A DNA stretch of 64,000 nt from Choricystis sp. odSpoLacu1 (GCA_958009055.1 OY253655.1:775808-839807), one strand, 5' to 3'. Counted from the first letter of the stretch, positions 51,369-61,970 are shown. A program made the numbers and translations. The notes: generated from the sequence alone by a model not told the origin.

Positions 51369-52538
51369 TCACTTTTTGACACTCGCGCCGCGGGTCGGCC
51401 GCGCGCGCGCGCCACCGGCGGCGACGCCGCGCGGCGCTTGCCACGCGGCGGCGGCGGCGGCAGTGGCGGCGGCGGTGCCACCCCGCCCTCTGGCTTCACA
51501 ACCGCCCCGCCCTCCGTCTTCGTTTGCAGTGCAGGCACGTACGCGGTGGTGCGGCCACCGATCGTCGTCCACATGACAGGGTGGCCCCGGATTTTGGTGC
51601 CCGGTTTTTGGTCCCACCGCACGTGGAACAACCAGTCGCTCGGGTACCGGCTCGCGTCCGCATCCACAGCGACAGCCGTCTCACACACACTCTTGACAGC
51701 GCCCGTCACGGCGGCCGCCTGGGCCGGCGACAGGTCGCACGCGCGCGCTTCCGGGTGCACGCGCGCGGCCAGCAGCACCTCGTCAGCCACCCAGTTGCCC
51801 ATGCCCGCCAGCAGGGCTTGGTCCAACAGGGCGGACTTGATGGGCCGGCGCCCCCCCCGCGTAATCAGGGTGGTGGGGAAGGAGTCCGGCAGGTCCAGGG
51901 CGTCGGGGCCGAGGCCAGCCAGCAATTCGTCAACGTCGATCAACTTGACGCTGCCAAACCGGCGTGCGTCTGCAAACGCGACCGCAGTCACTTCGCTTTT
52001 GTCTTTGGCGTCGGGCACCAGGTCCAGCTCCAGTTTGGTGAAGCGTGGCGGCCACGTGTCGACGTCACCCGTGTCGGTGTTGACATACGCGATGCGTGGT
52101 TCACCCCGCACCGCCATGAATCCCGTCAAGCCAAAGTGGATGGCGAGCACGGGGTACGCTGTCGAAGGTGCGGACTTGCGGGGGGGCCACATCGCCTTCC
52201 CAAGCTCCAGCCACAACTGCTTGCCGTGGCGGCACACGCGGTCGACGCGGGGGGTTCGGGTCAGTTTGTTCAGCAGGTGGTCCGACAGGGAGTCGATGGG
52301 GTCGACGGGCACGTTGACCTGGGCGTCGATGTACTGCTTGAAGATTTCTGTGGGGTGTTTGGGGTGGGGGTTTGGTCGGTAGGTTTTGACAAGCGAGCAG
52401 ACGAAGAATGGGGCACCCCCTCATTTTCTCCTCACACGCACTCGCGTCTGGCGCAGCGCGCACGCCGCTGACGACCTTGCCCACGATGGTTTCCTCCAGC
52501 AGGCGCCGCGCGGCCTCGACTTCTGGCAGTTCCGGCAT
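51369..52538 (-). CDS. FPG: Plant-type formamidopyrimidine-DNA glycosylase (FPG/MutM), 3' end uncertain
   Basis: Exon 1 is 52538-52442 and exon 2 starts at 52347; the GTGCGT donor is the only one that keeps the frame without a stop. The product starts MPELPEVEAARRLLEETIVG, so the catalytic Pro and Glu are in place. Further motifs are GKQLWLEL, IHFGLTGFM, FADARRFG, LGPDALDL, LLDQALLAGMGNWVADEVL and the zincless finger ending TIGGRTTAYVPALQ, as in plant FPG. The enzyme removes oxidised purines and nicks the strand. A basic tail follows (PRGKRRAASPPVARARGR). The frame then meets no stop and runs on, antisense to the pseudokinase, to 50417. One extra A in the A5 run at 51371-51375 would close it as RVSKK-stop at 51369, which I take as the likely end. 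Confidence 0.88.
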
Positions 52539-52580
52539 CGCCGAATTCGTGGCGGCCGCCCCAAAGCAAAAAACGGCGAG

Positions 52581-52608
52581 TCGCTCACACACTCGAGTGT
52601 GTGAGCGA
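52581..52608. repeat. Perfect 28-bp palindrome centred on CTCGAG
   Basis: The half-site TCGCTCACACACTC (52581-52594) is exactly mirrored by its reverse complement in 52595-52608, without a loop. It lies 43 bp upstream of the FPG start codon (minus strand), probably in the promoter or 5'UTR. Confidence 0.95.
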
Positions 52609-52810
52609 GTTTCTGCTTCTCTTCCTCCCCTCTCTCCCTCTTCCACGCGCCTCTCTCTCATGCACAAAGAAAACACACACCAAGCGACATAGTTGGAATC
52701 ACAACACGTGGAAGGAAAAAAAAAAACACCTCTCTCTCAAAATCGCCCACCAAAAAAGTGATCCGCCATTCACCAAACAAGTTCACCACCACACACACTC
52801 TCACTCTCTC

Positions 52811-54034
52811 TCAATTGGCCAACCCCGCCGCCGCCGCCTTCTTGGGCGACAGCCCGATGCGGGCAGTGGCGTCCACGGGCGCCTGCGCCGAGTGCGGGTG
52901 GTCGGGCCCCGCGTACACTTTCAGCTGGCGAAACAGTTCGTTGCCAATCTTGGACGACGGCAGCATGCCTTTGACCGCCTTCTCGATGATGCGCTCCGGG
53001 ATCCGGGCCTGCAGCTGGCGGAAGGTTTCGGATTTTAGGCCACCCGGGCGCCCCGAGTGGCGGTAGTACATCTTGGCGTCCGTCTTGTTGCCCGAGACGG
53101 TGACTTTCTCAGCGTTGATCACCACCACGTAGGCACCCGTGTTGCAGGAGGGGGTGTAGGCGGGGGAGTCTTTGCCGCGGATGAGGGTGGCGGCCAGGAC
53201 GGCGAGGCGGCCCAGGGTCTGGCCCTCCGCGTCGATCACCCACCACCGCTTGGTGTCTTTGGACACGTCCCCCGCGCGCGGGTAGTATGTCTTGTTCCAC
53301 AGGTCGGGGCCGAGGGCGGGGACGGCGGGGGTGGAGGAGGAGGCTGGGAGGAGGGGGAGTGTGTGGGTGAGGGAGAGGTGGGTCGCCACGCCGTCGCAGC
53401 GGCGGCTCTCGAGAGAGAGCGGAGGGGGGCCTGCGCTTCTGCCCTCTTCCCCTTGTCCTCATTGCACGCCTTCCTGGCTGCGCATGGCACACACACTGCC
53501 GTGTGGCGGCGCCAATGCGTGGGCCAAGGCGGGCGTGGACTGGGCAGCGTCCCGTTTTTCCCTACCGCAAAACAAAAAACTCACCCGCCGCGGCGACGGG
53601 CGCGGCACGCGCGCGGGGCGCGGGGCGCGGGGTGGCCGGCGCCAGCTGTGTGGGAGGAAAAAAGGTTTGTGTTGTGTGAGAGAGGTGGAAATGCGTGGCA
53701 AGAGAGGTCGCAGGAGGGCGCGGGCGGGCAGAAAGGGCGGCACAAGCCCAGGTCGGCACACGAGCGCGGCCTGCGCGCACCACCGCCGTCCCGGGCCATG
53801 CCTCCATTGCACCCCCAGAACGTGCATTGTCGGCGTGCGTGTGCAGCGGGATGGGCTTGGTGTGATGGTGGGGCCGCCAACACGGGCAGGCGGGCGCTGG
53901 TTGCGGGTGCGGCGGCCCTCCGACGCGAGCGGCGACGGGGTCGCGCCCCGCCTGCGCCCCCTGTCCAGGCCTCGGCCTCCACCACTCACCGGGCGCGCGG
54001 TGCCGACGGACTGCAGGGCAGACTTGGCCAGCAT
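52811..54034 (-). CDS. RPL13: Bacterial/plastid-type ribosomal protein L13 (uL13), organellar
   Basis: Three exons: 54034-53990, 53645-53585, 53343-52811; 212 aa. The first two exons ([35 protein letters not shown]) supply a basic, Ala/Pro/Arg leader of about 50 residues. The mature part has [82 protein letters not shown] and HPHSAQAP. It most resembles plastid uL13 ([30 protein letters not shown]), so a chloroplast ribosome is likely; mitochondrial targeting is not excluded. It assembles early in the large subunit. Divergent from the nucleotide-sugar transporter. Confidence 0.93.
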
Positions 54035-54572
54035 TTGGGAGAAAGGAGAGGAGGGGAGAGGGAAAGAGGCGCGAGAAGAAACACGCGCTCCGACGAGAGT
54101 GAAGAGAGCGCGCTCGCTCGACACTCCCCTTTCCTCTTTTACTCTCCCTTCCGAGCGGCCCCCAACAGCCTGCTCCTCCCCACGTCGCCCACCCTGGCGC
54201 CCCGCACGCGATCCTCTCCCGCCCGCCCGGCGGCTGACCTACGCTCCCGCGCGGGGGAGCCGTCGGTGCAAGCTGCGTCGGACGCACTGGTGAGTTGGAT
54301 GGTGGGAGGGCGTATTGTTTGGGTGCGCGTCCCGTGTTTGCACGCCCTCAGCGACAGCGTTACCCGTGTTGACTGTCACCGCCTCCAGCCGAGGCGGTGG
54401 CGGGGGTGCCGAGGCGCCTGGCAGACCAGTTTCGTGTCCCATCACGTGGTTTTCGTTTTTTGGATTGCTCGCCCCCGGCCGCCCGCCCTCTCCCTCATCC
54501 TCTGCCCTTTCCCTCTCGTGGTAACACAAGCTGACACCATTTACTCCGCCCCCACACCAGACTGACGCCAGC
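54035..54572. promoter_or_regulatory. Divergent promoter region with a likely 5'UTR intron of the transporter gene
   Basis: 538 bp between divergent starts. On the plus strand a GTGAGT donor at 54290 and a CACACCAG acceptor ending at 54560 bracket 271 bp that read like a 5'UTR intron ending 12 bp before the ATG. The acceptor is preceded by a pyrimidine-rich stretch. Confidence 0.45.
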
Positions 54573-55899
54573 ATGGCGCCCCGCCTGGACCCCAAGCTGG
54601 CCGCCGACGCGGCCGCCTGGATTTCAAACGTCGTCTCCAGCGTGGCCATCATCTTTGTCAACAAAGTGTTGATGGGGCGGGCTGGGTTTGAGTTTGTGTA
54701 TGGTGAGAGATGGTGTTTGTGTATGTGGGGTGGTGTGAAGAGGAGGGCTGGGTGTGGCGGGGAGGGAGGGAGCGGGACATTTCCCCCCCTTCTTGATCCT
54801 TGTCGTTCCCTCGAACACGCTCACCCTCCTCCTTCCCCAGCCACCACCCTGTGCGCCCTGCACTATGTCGCGTGCGCCGCCTCCACCACCGCCATCAACG
54901 CGTCGCGCGCCGCGTCCGCGTCGGCCGCGTCCTCATCGTCCGACGCGCGCACCCCGCGCACCCTGCCCCGCCGCGACCTGGCCATCTTCACCGCCACCGC
55001 CAACGCGTCCATCGTGTCCCTCAACCTGTCCCTCATGCTGAATAAAGTGGGATTCTACCAAGTGGCCAAACTTCTCATCATTCCGTTTGTGTGCGGCGTG
55101 GAGCGCGTGTGGCTGGGCCGCCGCTTCACTCCCTCCGTGGCGGCCGCCGTCGGCATCGTCGTCATCGGCGTCGCCATTGTGACTGTGTCTGATGTGACGA
55201 GTGTGGGTGGCGCCAGCGCGCTGGGCGCGTCGGTGGCTGCCGTGAGTGTCGTGTCGAGCGGCATGCAGCAGATTCTGTGCCGCGTGCTGCAGCAGGCGCA
55301 CGGCCTGACGGCGCACGAGTTGCTGAGCGTGACGGCGCCGGCGCAGGTATGAAGGAGGGTGGTTTGTGTGTGTGTGGCGCGCTGTCGTTTTTTTCGTGCT
55401 GTTTGAATCATTCTTCCCACACTTTCGCCCTCCCTTCCCACCCACACCTCCACAGGCCATCACCCTGTTTGCCATAAGCCCCTTCCTGGACCGCCACATC
55501 TCGGGCGCCTGGGTGTTTGACTATGCGTGGACGCCGCGCGCCGCCCTCACCCTGTCCATCTCGTGCACCGCCGCCGTGGCGGTCAACTTGTCCCAGTTTG
55601 CGTGCCTGGGCCGCTTCTCCGCCGTGTCGTTCCAAGTGCTGGGCCACGCCAAGACGGTGGCCGTCCTGCTGGGCGGATGGGCGCTGCTGGGGGACAAGAT
55701 ATCGGCGAGGCAGGCGGCTGGGATGGCGCTTGCGGTGGCCGGCATGGTGGCGTATGGTGCTGCGTCTGCGTCCGCGCCGGCCGCTCCCCCGCTGCCCGTT
55801 GGGCGCAAGGGCAAGAGTGGGGGCAGCACGACGCCCGGGCGCGGCAGCAAGAGTGGCGGCGCGGCGCGGTCGCCGTACAAGGTGAAAGCGACAGTTTGA
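54573..55899 (+). CDS. Nucleotide-sugar transporter, plant NST-KT/TPT family (UDP-xylose/UDP-galactose transporter-like)
   Basis: Three exons: 54573-54702, 54841-55346, 55456-55899; 359 aa. The multi-helix DMT-fold transporter starts with AWISNVVSSVAIIFVNKVLM. Family motifs are ATTLCALHYV, NLSLMLNKVGFYQVAKLLII, VAIVTVSDV, SSGMQQILCRVLQ, AITLFAISPFLDRHI and QVLGHAKTVAVLLGGWALLG. This is the clade of plant UXT/URGT transporters (Golgi) rather than the plastid triose-phosphate translocators, whose inner-membrane motifs differ. A cytosolic Lys/Gly/Ser-rich tail closes it. Expected to import nucleotide sugars into the Golgi for wall polysaccharides or glycoproteins, which would suit an alga that also encodes expansin-like proteins. 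Confidence 0.85.
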
Positions 55900-56231
55900 G
55901 AGAGAGTGATAGAGGGTGTGTGTATGTGGACACGCCTGTGCTGCTACTGCCGCTGCTGCTAGGGGAGAGGGGTGGCTGGGGTGTGAGACACACAAAAAAG
56001 AGACGCGGCTCCCTCTTTCCTCCAAAACGAGTCACCGTCCCCTTTTTTCTTTCCGTTTTCTAGGCCCCTGTAAGAAAAAACATTCGCACAGTGAAGCACG
56101 CAGGGATGCTGGGAGAGAGAGGAGGAAACAAAAGAAAAAACAACGGCTCTCCCGTCCACGAGCTGTGTGTGTGGGGGGGTTACACACACACACTGAAAGC
56201 CCAAACAAAAGGGCTCCTGCATTCTCCAAGC

Positions 56232-56908
56232 CTAATACTTGCCAGGCCACGACCCCGCGTCCCGCTGTTCGTTCCACTTGGCCACCCACTCGCCCGGGCA
56301 GAGCGACCTGTACGCTTTGCGATACTTTTCGCACGCGTCGGCGTCGGCGTCGCCGTCGGCACCCGCCACGCACTTGTGGTACATGTTGTACTGGGTGAAG
56401 CAGTTGCGCGACTGGTTGGTGGCGGGGAAGCGGGGGTCGTGGGGCGGGGTCTGCAGCTCGACCGCGTCGTCCGCAAAGTAGCAGTCTGGCTCTTCGGCCG
56501 GGGTGTTGACCTGGGGGTTGGGGTGTGGGGTCGTTGTGTGAGGGACGGGCTGCCCGCAGTGTGAACGGCCAGCGGAGGCGAGGCAGCGCGGGTGCCGGGA
56601 GATGGGGCGCAGAGGTCGCGTCGCCGCCATGCGCGAGCCGAGTCGTTTCTTTGCACGCACGCGCCGCCAGTCTGCCAGTTCTCCCCGACCACGCACGCGC
56701 ACGGCGCACGCCCAGCGCGCGTCGCGGACGGGAAAGGGGGGTGGGAAAGCGTGGGGGTGGAAGCAGGAAGCGGGCGTCAAGCAAGAGACCCGGGGCGACG
56801 CGTCCTCGCCTGGATTGTGCCGCCCCCGCCACACACACACACACTGCTCCCTACCTCGGCCTCGTGCGCCGACGGCGTGCAGGTGGCGGTGGACACGGCG
56901 GCGCCCAT
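56232..56908 (-). CDS. COX6B: Cytochrome c oxidase subunit 6B (COX6B)
   Basis: Two exons, 56908-56855 and 56510-56232, with a 344-bp intron; 110 aa; TAG stop. Motifs are ELQTPPHDPRFPATNQSRNC, FTQYNMYHKC, EKYRKAYRSLCPGEWV, and WNEQRDAGSWPGKY. The twin Cys pairs C-x(9)-C and C-x(10)-C of the CHCH fold are visible. The protein sits in the intermembrane space on complex IV and is imported by Mia40 oxidative folding, so no presequence is expected. The N-terminal extension (MGAAVSTATCTPSAHEAE) is short. Confidence 0.95.
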
Positions 56909-57572
56909 GGCGTGCAGAGGCTGTGTGCGATGAGGCAGAGAGGAGCGAGCAACAAAAAAACGCGGCGCGAGTGTGTTTTTCGGTCGTTTTTTGCCCCTCT
57001 CTCTTCCCCCCCCCCCCCCCCCCTCTTCTTCTAATTTCGGCGCAAGTTTCGTGCGCCCTTGGTTTACACCCAACCGATGGAATTCCAGTTCGACAAGAAG
57101 CGTCAAAGTCATCGAAAAGAGATCGATCCGAAATAAAAATGAAAAAGGAGAGACAACGTCTCTCCTTTTTGGATGGCCGTCGGGGTTTTGTGCGCGCACG
57201 AGGAGGCGTTGGCGTGCGTGGGCAACACGCAAAACCAGCGCCCATCCTCGCAAACAGGGATAAAACCGGGGGCTTTAAAAGTGTTGTGTGCCATGCATGG
57301 GGGGAACAAGTGATTCAAAGTGTAAGAAGGACAAATAGAGAAAAGAGGACGGTGCAGCAGCGGCGACGAACAATAAAACAAAAAATTAACCCGATCAATC
57401 ACACAACCTCCAGCGTCTTGTGCTCCCACCCCAGCAAGTGTTTGTGCGCGTCGAACAGGGCCACCACTTCGCCGCAGAAGCGGGCGTGCAGGGCGTCCAC
57501 TTGGGTTAGAAGAAGAACACAGACGGTGCAGCAGCGGCGACGAACAATAAAACAAAAAATTAACCCGATCAA
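56909..57572. other. Intergenic region with hairpin and duplicated gene end
   Basis: 664 bp on the minus strand between the acyltransferase stop and the COX6B start. It contains an 18-C homopolymer (57006-57023), the hairpin at 57142-57170 and the first copy of the 158-bp duplication (57348-57505). No complete gene. Confidence 0.75.
57142..57170. repeat. Perfect 13-bp stem, 3-nt loop hairpin
   Basis: Arms AAAAAGGAGAGAC (57142-57154) and GTCTCTCCTTTTT (57158-57170) around AAC. The core GGAGAGAC/GTCTCTCC is shared, in opposite arm order, with the hairpin at 34205-34230. It could act as a terminator or 3'-end structure for the acyltransferase transcript, or as part of the COX6B promoter. Confidence 0.9.
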
Positions 57573-57679
57573 TCACACAACCTCCAGCGTCTTGTGCTCC
57601 CACCCCAGCAAGTGTTTGTGCGCGTCGAACAGGGCCACCACTTCGCCGCAGAAGCGGGCGTGCAGGGCGTCCACTTGGG
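57348..57679 (-). repeat. Exact 158-bp tandem duplication of the acyltransferase 3' end
   Basis: Bases 57348-57505 and 57522-57679 are identical by eye, separated by 16 bp. Each copy holds about 107 bp of terminal coding sequence, the stop and 51 bp of 3' flank. Copy 2 is joined to the intact gene; copy 1 is a stranded fragment preceded, on the minus strand, by unrelated bases and an in-frame TAA in the spacer. Confidence 0.93.
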
Positions 57680-59660
57680 CGGGGGACGGGTCGGCACACT
57701 TGGCCACTGGAATGGGGCGCCCCACCAGCGAAATGATGTCGTGGCGGCGCGGCAGGGGCAGGCCCCAGGTGCCCCAGTAGACGCACACACTGGCGCGCAG
57801 CCGCCGGGACAGCGACGCCGTCCCCCAAAACGACAGCAGCTGGGACGCGCCCAGGTGGTACACGGGGACGAGCGGCGCGCCCGCCTGGAGCGCGGCTTTG
57901 ACAAAGCCTTTCCTGTTGCGCAAATACACGCGCTCGTGCAGGGGCGTGGCCCCATGAAAGATGCCGGCCACGCCTTCCACGATGACACCGACATTTGTGC
58001 CGGCCGAAAGCAGGGTCATGAGTTTGTGTTTGTCAGCCGGCACACACCCCATCCACGCAAAGATGTGTTTGTAAAAGGGGACACGCATCAGCACGGTGGC
58101 CACCAGGCCCTCCATGGGAGCGGGGACACCGGTGCCCGGGTCCCCGCATAGCGGAAACGACAGGAACGAGGCCATGGGGAAGACGGCGTGCGGCAGGTGG
58201 GCAAAGATGTGGGGTTTGCCGGTTTCACAGCAGGGAACGGGGGGGACGACGCCGGTGTAGTGAAACCTGCGCCTCCAGCAGTCCCACACGCGGGAGTGCA
58301 GGAAGGGCTGCCACCGGGAGCCGGCGGGCAGGGCGGTGGCGCCGAGGAGGAAGGCGACGAAAGTCGTGGCAGGCGCCGACCGCCAGAAGACGGCCGCGAT
58401 GCCGGCGATGCCGGCAGCGACGGGCAAGAGTTGCGAGAAGCTAGAGAGGGAGGGAGGGGTGGGGGGTGTTGTGTGTGTGCGTGGTCGAGTTAAGGAGAGG
58501 AGGGGCTGATTTCTATCAAAGCTCTTGTCTAACCCCCCTCTCTCCTGCCCTCTCTCTTCTCTTACCTGAAAAACAGCAGCATCGTCACCACCGCCACCGC
58601 CTCCTCTGCCCACGTGTTGGGGCGGGGGCGGGCCAGGTCGTCGGGGGTGAGCGCGGCAGCCCCACCGGCGGGCGTTTGGGTGCACCCGGTGGAGTCGTTG
58701 TGCAGGATGAGGTGGCGCGGCTTGGAGAAGGAGGGGCCTGGGATGAAGAGAGAAGAAGGGGGGGGCGTCGTGCGGTGAGACCAAAATATCTCGGAGGAGC
58801 CGGCGTTCGTGTGTGTCGTTCGTTCGACGTCGCGCGGCGCGCCCCCGCCCGGCCGTTTTTTTCTTGCGCCCCCGCGCACGTGCCCCGCGCGCGCCGCGAC
58901 CCGCCCGCCCCCACCCCCATCAACCAGCTGCTGGTGTGTGTGGCCGCCATCAGGGGACCGGTCGGGCGTGGGGCGCGGGGTTGGTGTGTGCGGGCGCATT
59001 GTTTTGGTCACCGGCCGTTTTTGGCGGAGGCGAGCGCGCATCGCCCGCCTCCCTCTCTCTCCTTCTCTCACCTTTGACCTGCAGCACGGACCGGGGCGAC
59101 TCGAGACCAGCGGGCGCGATGCCCGATGACGACGCGATGGAGGACGGGGACGAGGTGGACGGCTGGGGGGGGGGGGGGGGGGGGGGGGGCACGACAGAGG
59201 CGAGTTGGCAGCGCTCGTGTGCCGTGACCCGCGGGAACGGAGGACGACCACGGGGTTGTCACCCCGCCACAGGCAAGGAAGCGTTGTGTGTGCAGCATAT
59301 GGGCAGAGAAAACGGACGCCCAAGGCCGCGCGCGCTGCCCGCAGCGTCCCGCGCGCGCTCTGGCGAATTGGATTTGGTTTTCCCGCTCCTGGGGAGGCAA
59401 GAACGCGTGCGAGCGGAGGGCCTGCACGTCTGCGCCAGGGCCAGCACACGCCTGCCATCTGGCGAGGCGGGAGGGCAGGCCCAGCAGCGGGGTGCGCAGG
59501 GCGGGCGGGGCGGCGTGGCAGCGGTTTTGCTGGCGCCCTGGACCGAAAAGAGATGGGACGCACCCCCCCCCTCCCTCCCTCCTTCATATCTCACCCCCGG
59601 CGAGTCGGAGCGGTCGGCCACGACGGGCGACCCAGGCGCGGTTGCTGGGTCGGCGGCCAT
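57573..59660 (-). CDS. DGAT2-family acyltransferase (diacylglycerol acyltransferase type 2-like)
   Basis: Four exons: 59660-59595, 59162-59072, 58737-58566, 58440-57573; 398 aa. A hydrophobic hairpin anchor (TMLLFFSFSQLLPVAAGIAG and WRSAPATTFVAFLLGAT) precedes the catalytic part. Family motifs are VWDCWRRRFHYTG, PHIFAHLPHAVFPMASFL, VIVEGVAGIFHG and RNRKGFVKAALQAGAPLVPVY. The usual HPHG box of DGAT2 appears as HLPHAV, with His kept but Gly changed to Ala and one residue inserted. The RxGFx(K/R)xA..GxxLVPVY block is intact. It should acylate diacylglycerol or a related acceptor at the ER, but the altered box makes the substrate uncertain (wax ester, monoacylglycerol). Intron 1 carries a C25 tract at its acceptor. 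Confidence 0.8.
59165..59189. repeat. G25 homopolymer (C25 polypyrimidine tract on gene strand)
   Basis: 25 consecutive G on the plus strand. On the minus strand it is a C25 run ending in AG at the acceptor of acyltransferase intron 1. Length is probably unstable or imprecisely assembled. Confidence 0.9.
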
Positions 59661-59861
59661 GGCGTCGTGCGGGGGAGGAAGACGAGCGGCAGTCAAAATG
59701 AGAGGGAAGGCTCTCAGAGTGTGTGAGCGGACACCGAAAAAATGACAGTCTCTCCCGCTCCTTCTCCGGCGAGGAAGCCACTCCTGCAAAAGAATCAGCC
59801 ACGGCCCAACCGTGACCTCCGTCACCGTCCCCCCCCACACTCCCCCCTCATTTTCCTACTC

Positions 59862-61783
59862 ATGACGGTCGCCGCGGCCGACGCGCCCGCGCCCGCCGCG
59901 CCGCCCGCGGGCAAGGCGGACGCCGCCGCCCTGCCGGCCAAGGTGGCGGCCGATGTGGAGGCTGCGATGCAGCTGGCTGAGACGGTGGGTTAGGGAGAGA
60001 TAGGGGAGAGGAAAAGGAGGAAGGGGGGCGAGACCCCGGGGCGCGCGCATCGCTGGTGTTTGCATCAGCGTCAGAATGGGAGCAGCTGGCGCCTGGCTCC
60101 TGCTCCTGTGTCCTCCCCGCTTTGAGTATTGCTGTGTGAGGACCGTGTCGCGGCTGGGACGTGGCGGACGGCGGCCGCGCGCACACGCAAGCGGGGGCCG
60201 CGCAGAATGGATCGCGCGCCCATCGACCCTCCTCCCTCCCCTCCTCCCACTCCAGAACGTGGACGCCGCGGTCGACGCCCTGCTGGCCTCCGAAAAGTCG
60301 GCCCGTCTGGCCGAGGACACGGCCTCCACCAAGCTGGCCGCGGTGGGCGTGGTGCGCGTCCTGGTGCGCGCGCGCCAGTGGGCCGCCCTGGGTGACGCGG
60401 TGGCCACCCTGGCCAAGCGGCGGGGGCAGGCCAAGCAAGTCATTCAGGCTGTGGTGCGTGAGGCGTCGGCGTTGGTGCTGCCTGCGGCGGCTGGCCAGGA
60501 CGTGGCGATGGAGGAGGCAGAGGCGACGGCTGCCGCCGCCCCTCCTTCCCTGCCGCGCCCCGACGACGGCGCCGACAGGGATGCTCTGATCGCGGCCCTG
60601 CTGACTGTGACCGAAGGCAAAATCTATGTCGAAATCGACCGCGCGCGGCTGACGCGCACGCTGGCAGCGGCCAAGGAGGCGAGCGGCGATGTCGACGGCG
60701 CGGCCGCCCTGCTGCAAGAAGTGGCCGTGGAAACGTTTGGCGCCATGGCCAAGACGGAGAAGATTGACTACATTCTGGAGCAGGTGCGCCTGTGCTTGGA
60801 CAAGGGCGACTTTGTGCGGTGAGTTGGAGAGAATGGATGGGGGGGTGGGTGGGAAGGGAGGGTCGTGATTTTGGCTTGCTTCCCACACTCACACTCTCCA
60901 CACCCCACACACTTTTTTACTCAGCGCCCACATCCTGTCCAAAAAGATCGCGCCCCGCGCCTTTGCCGATGCCGGCAAGAAGGGCACGACCGCGGGCGAG
61001 GTCGGCATTGAAGGTGCCATCATCGAGGCGGCCGCCCCCGGCATCCCCCCCCTCGACGCGCTCAAACTGAAGTACTATGACCTGCTCGTCCGCTACTGGC
61101 GCCACAAGGGGGACGCCCTGGAAGTCACCCGCTGCCTGCGCGCCGCCTACGACACGCCGTGCGTGCAGGAGGATGGGGGCGCGGCCGACGCGCTGTTGAA
61201 GCGGGTGGCGTGGTACGCGGTGCTAGCGCCCGCAACGTCGTCCGATGCTGCCACGTTGCTGGCTGCCACGGCAGCCGAGCCTCGCCTCGACGGCCTGCCC
61301 GCCTACAAAAAGCTGGTGGCCACGTTTCGGGGGGGGGAGCTGGTGGCGTGGACCGCGTTTGAGGGTGAGTACAGGGGTGAGCTGGACGCGCTGCCGGATG
61401 TTTTCGGTGGTGGTGGCGACGCCACTGCCGTCGACACGGGGGCCGGCCGCCGCGCCATCCTGCAGACGCGCGTCACCCAACACAACATCTTGGCGGCTTC
61501 CAAGTTTTATACGCGCGTGTCCATGACTCGCCTGGCGTCCCTCCTGGCCATCGACGCGCACGCCGCTGAGCGCGCCGTCGCCGACATGGTCTCCGACGGC
61601 GCCCTGGCCGCCAAGATCGACCGTCCGGCTGGCATCATCCGGTTTGGCGCCCCCCGCTCCCCCGACGACGTGCTCAACGAGTGGGCGGCCGGCATCTCGC
61701 GGCTGCTGACCACGGTCGACCGCGCGAGCGGCGCGATCGCCAAGGAGGCGGCCGTGCACAAGGTGGAGCTGGAGGGAGTGTGA
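59862..61783 (+). CDS. RPN5: 26S proteasome lid subunit RPN5 (PSMD12)
   Basis: Three exons: 59862-59984, 60256-60818, 60925-61783; 514 aa. The N-terminal helical repeats start with AADVEAAMQLAET|NVDAAVDALLASEKSAR. Motifs include KTEKIDYILEQVRLCLDKGD, KLKYYDLLVRYWRHKGDALE and YKKLVATFRG. The C-terminal PCI winged helix has VTQHNILAASKFYTRVSMTRLASLLAIDAHAAE and IDRPAGIIRFG. The end forms the helix that joins the lid bundle. RPN5 is a structural PCI subunit of the regulatory particle; the related COP9 subunit CSN4 is shorter and differs at the C-terminus. Divergent from the acyltransferase (201 bp). Confidence 0.93.
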
Positions 61784-61970
61784 GAGGGGTGTGGAGGGCG
61801 AGTGTGTGCTTGTGTGTGCTGCGCGCCTGTGTGTGTGAAAAACGAGAGCGGGAGACCAGAGGCGAGAAAACAGAGAGGCGAGAGGGGGACGGCGGCGACG
61901 AGCGACGACGTTGAAAAAAAATTATTAAACACTCTCCTTCCACATTCGCGGCCCTCTCTCTCCCCATTTC

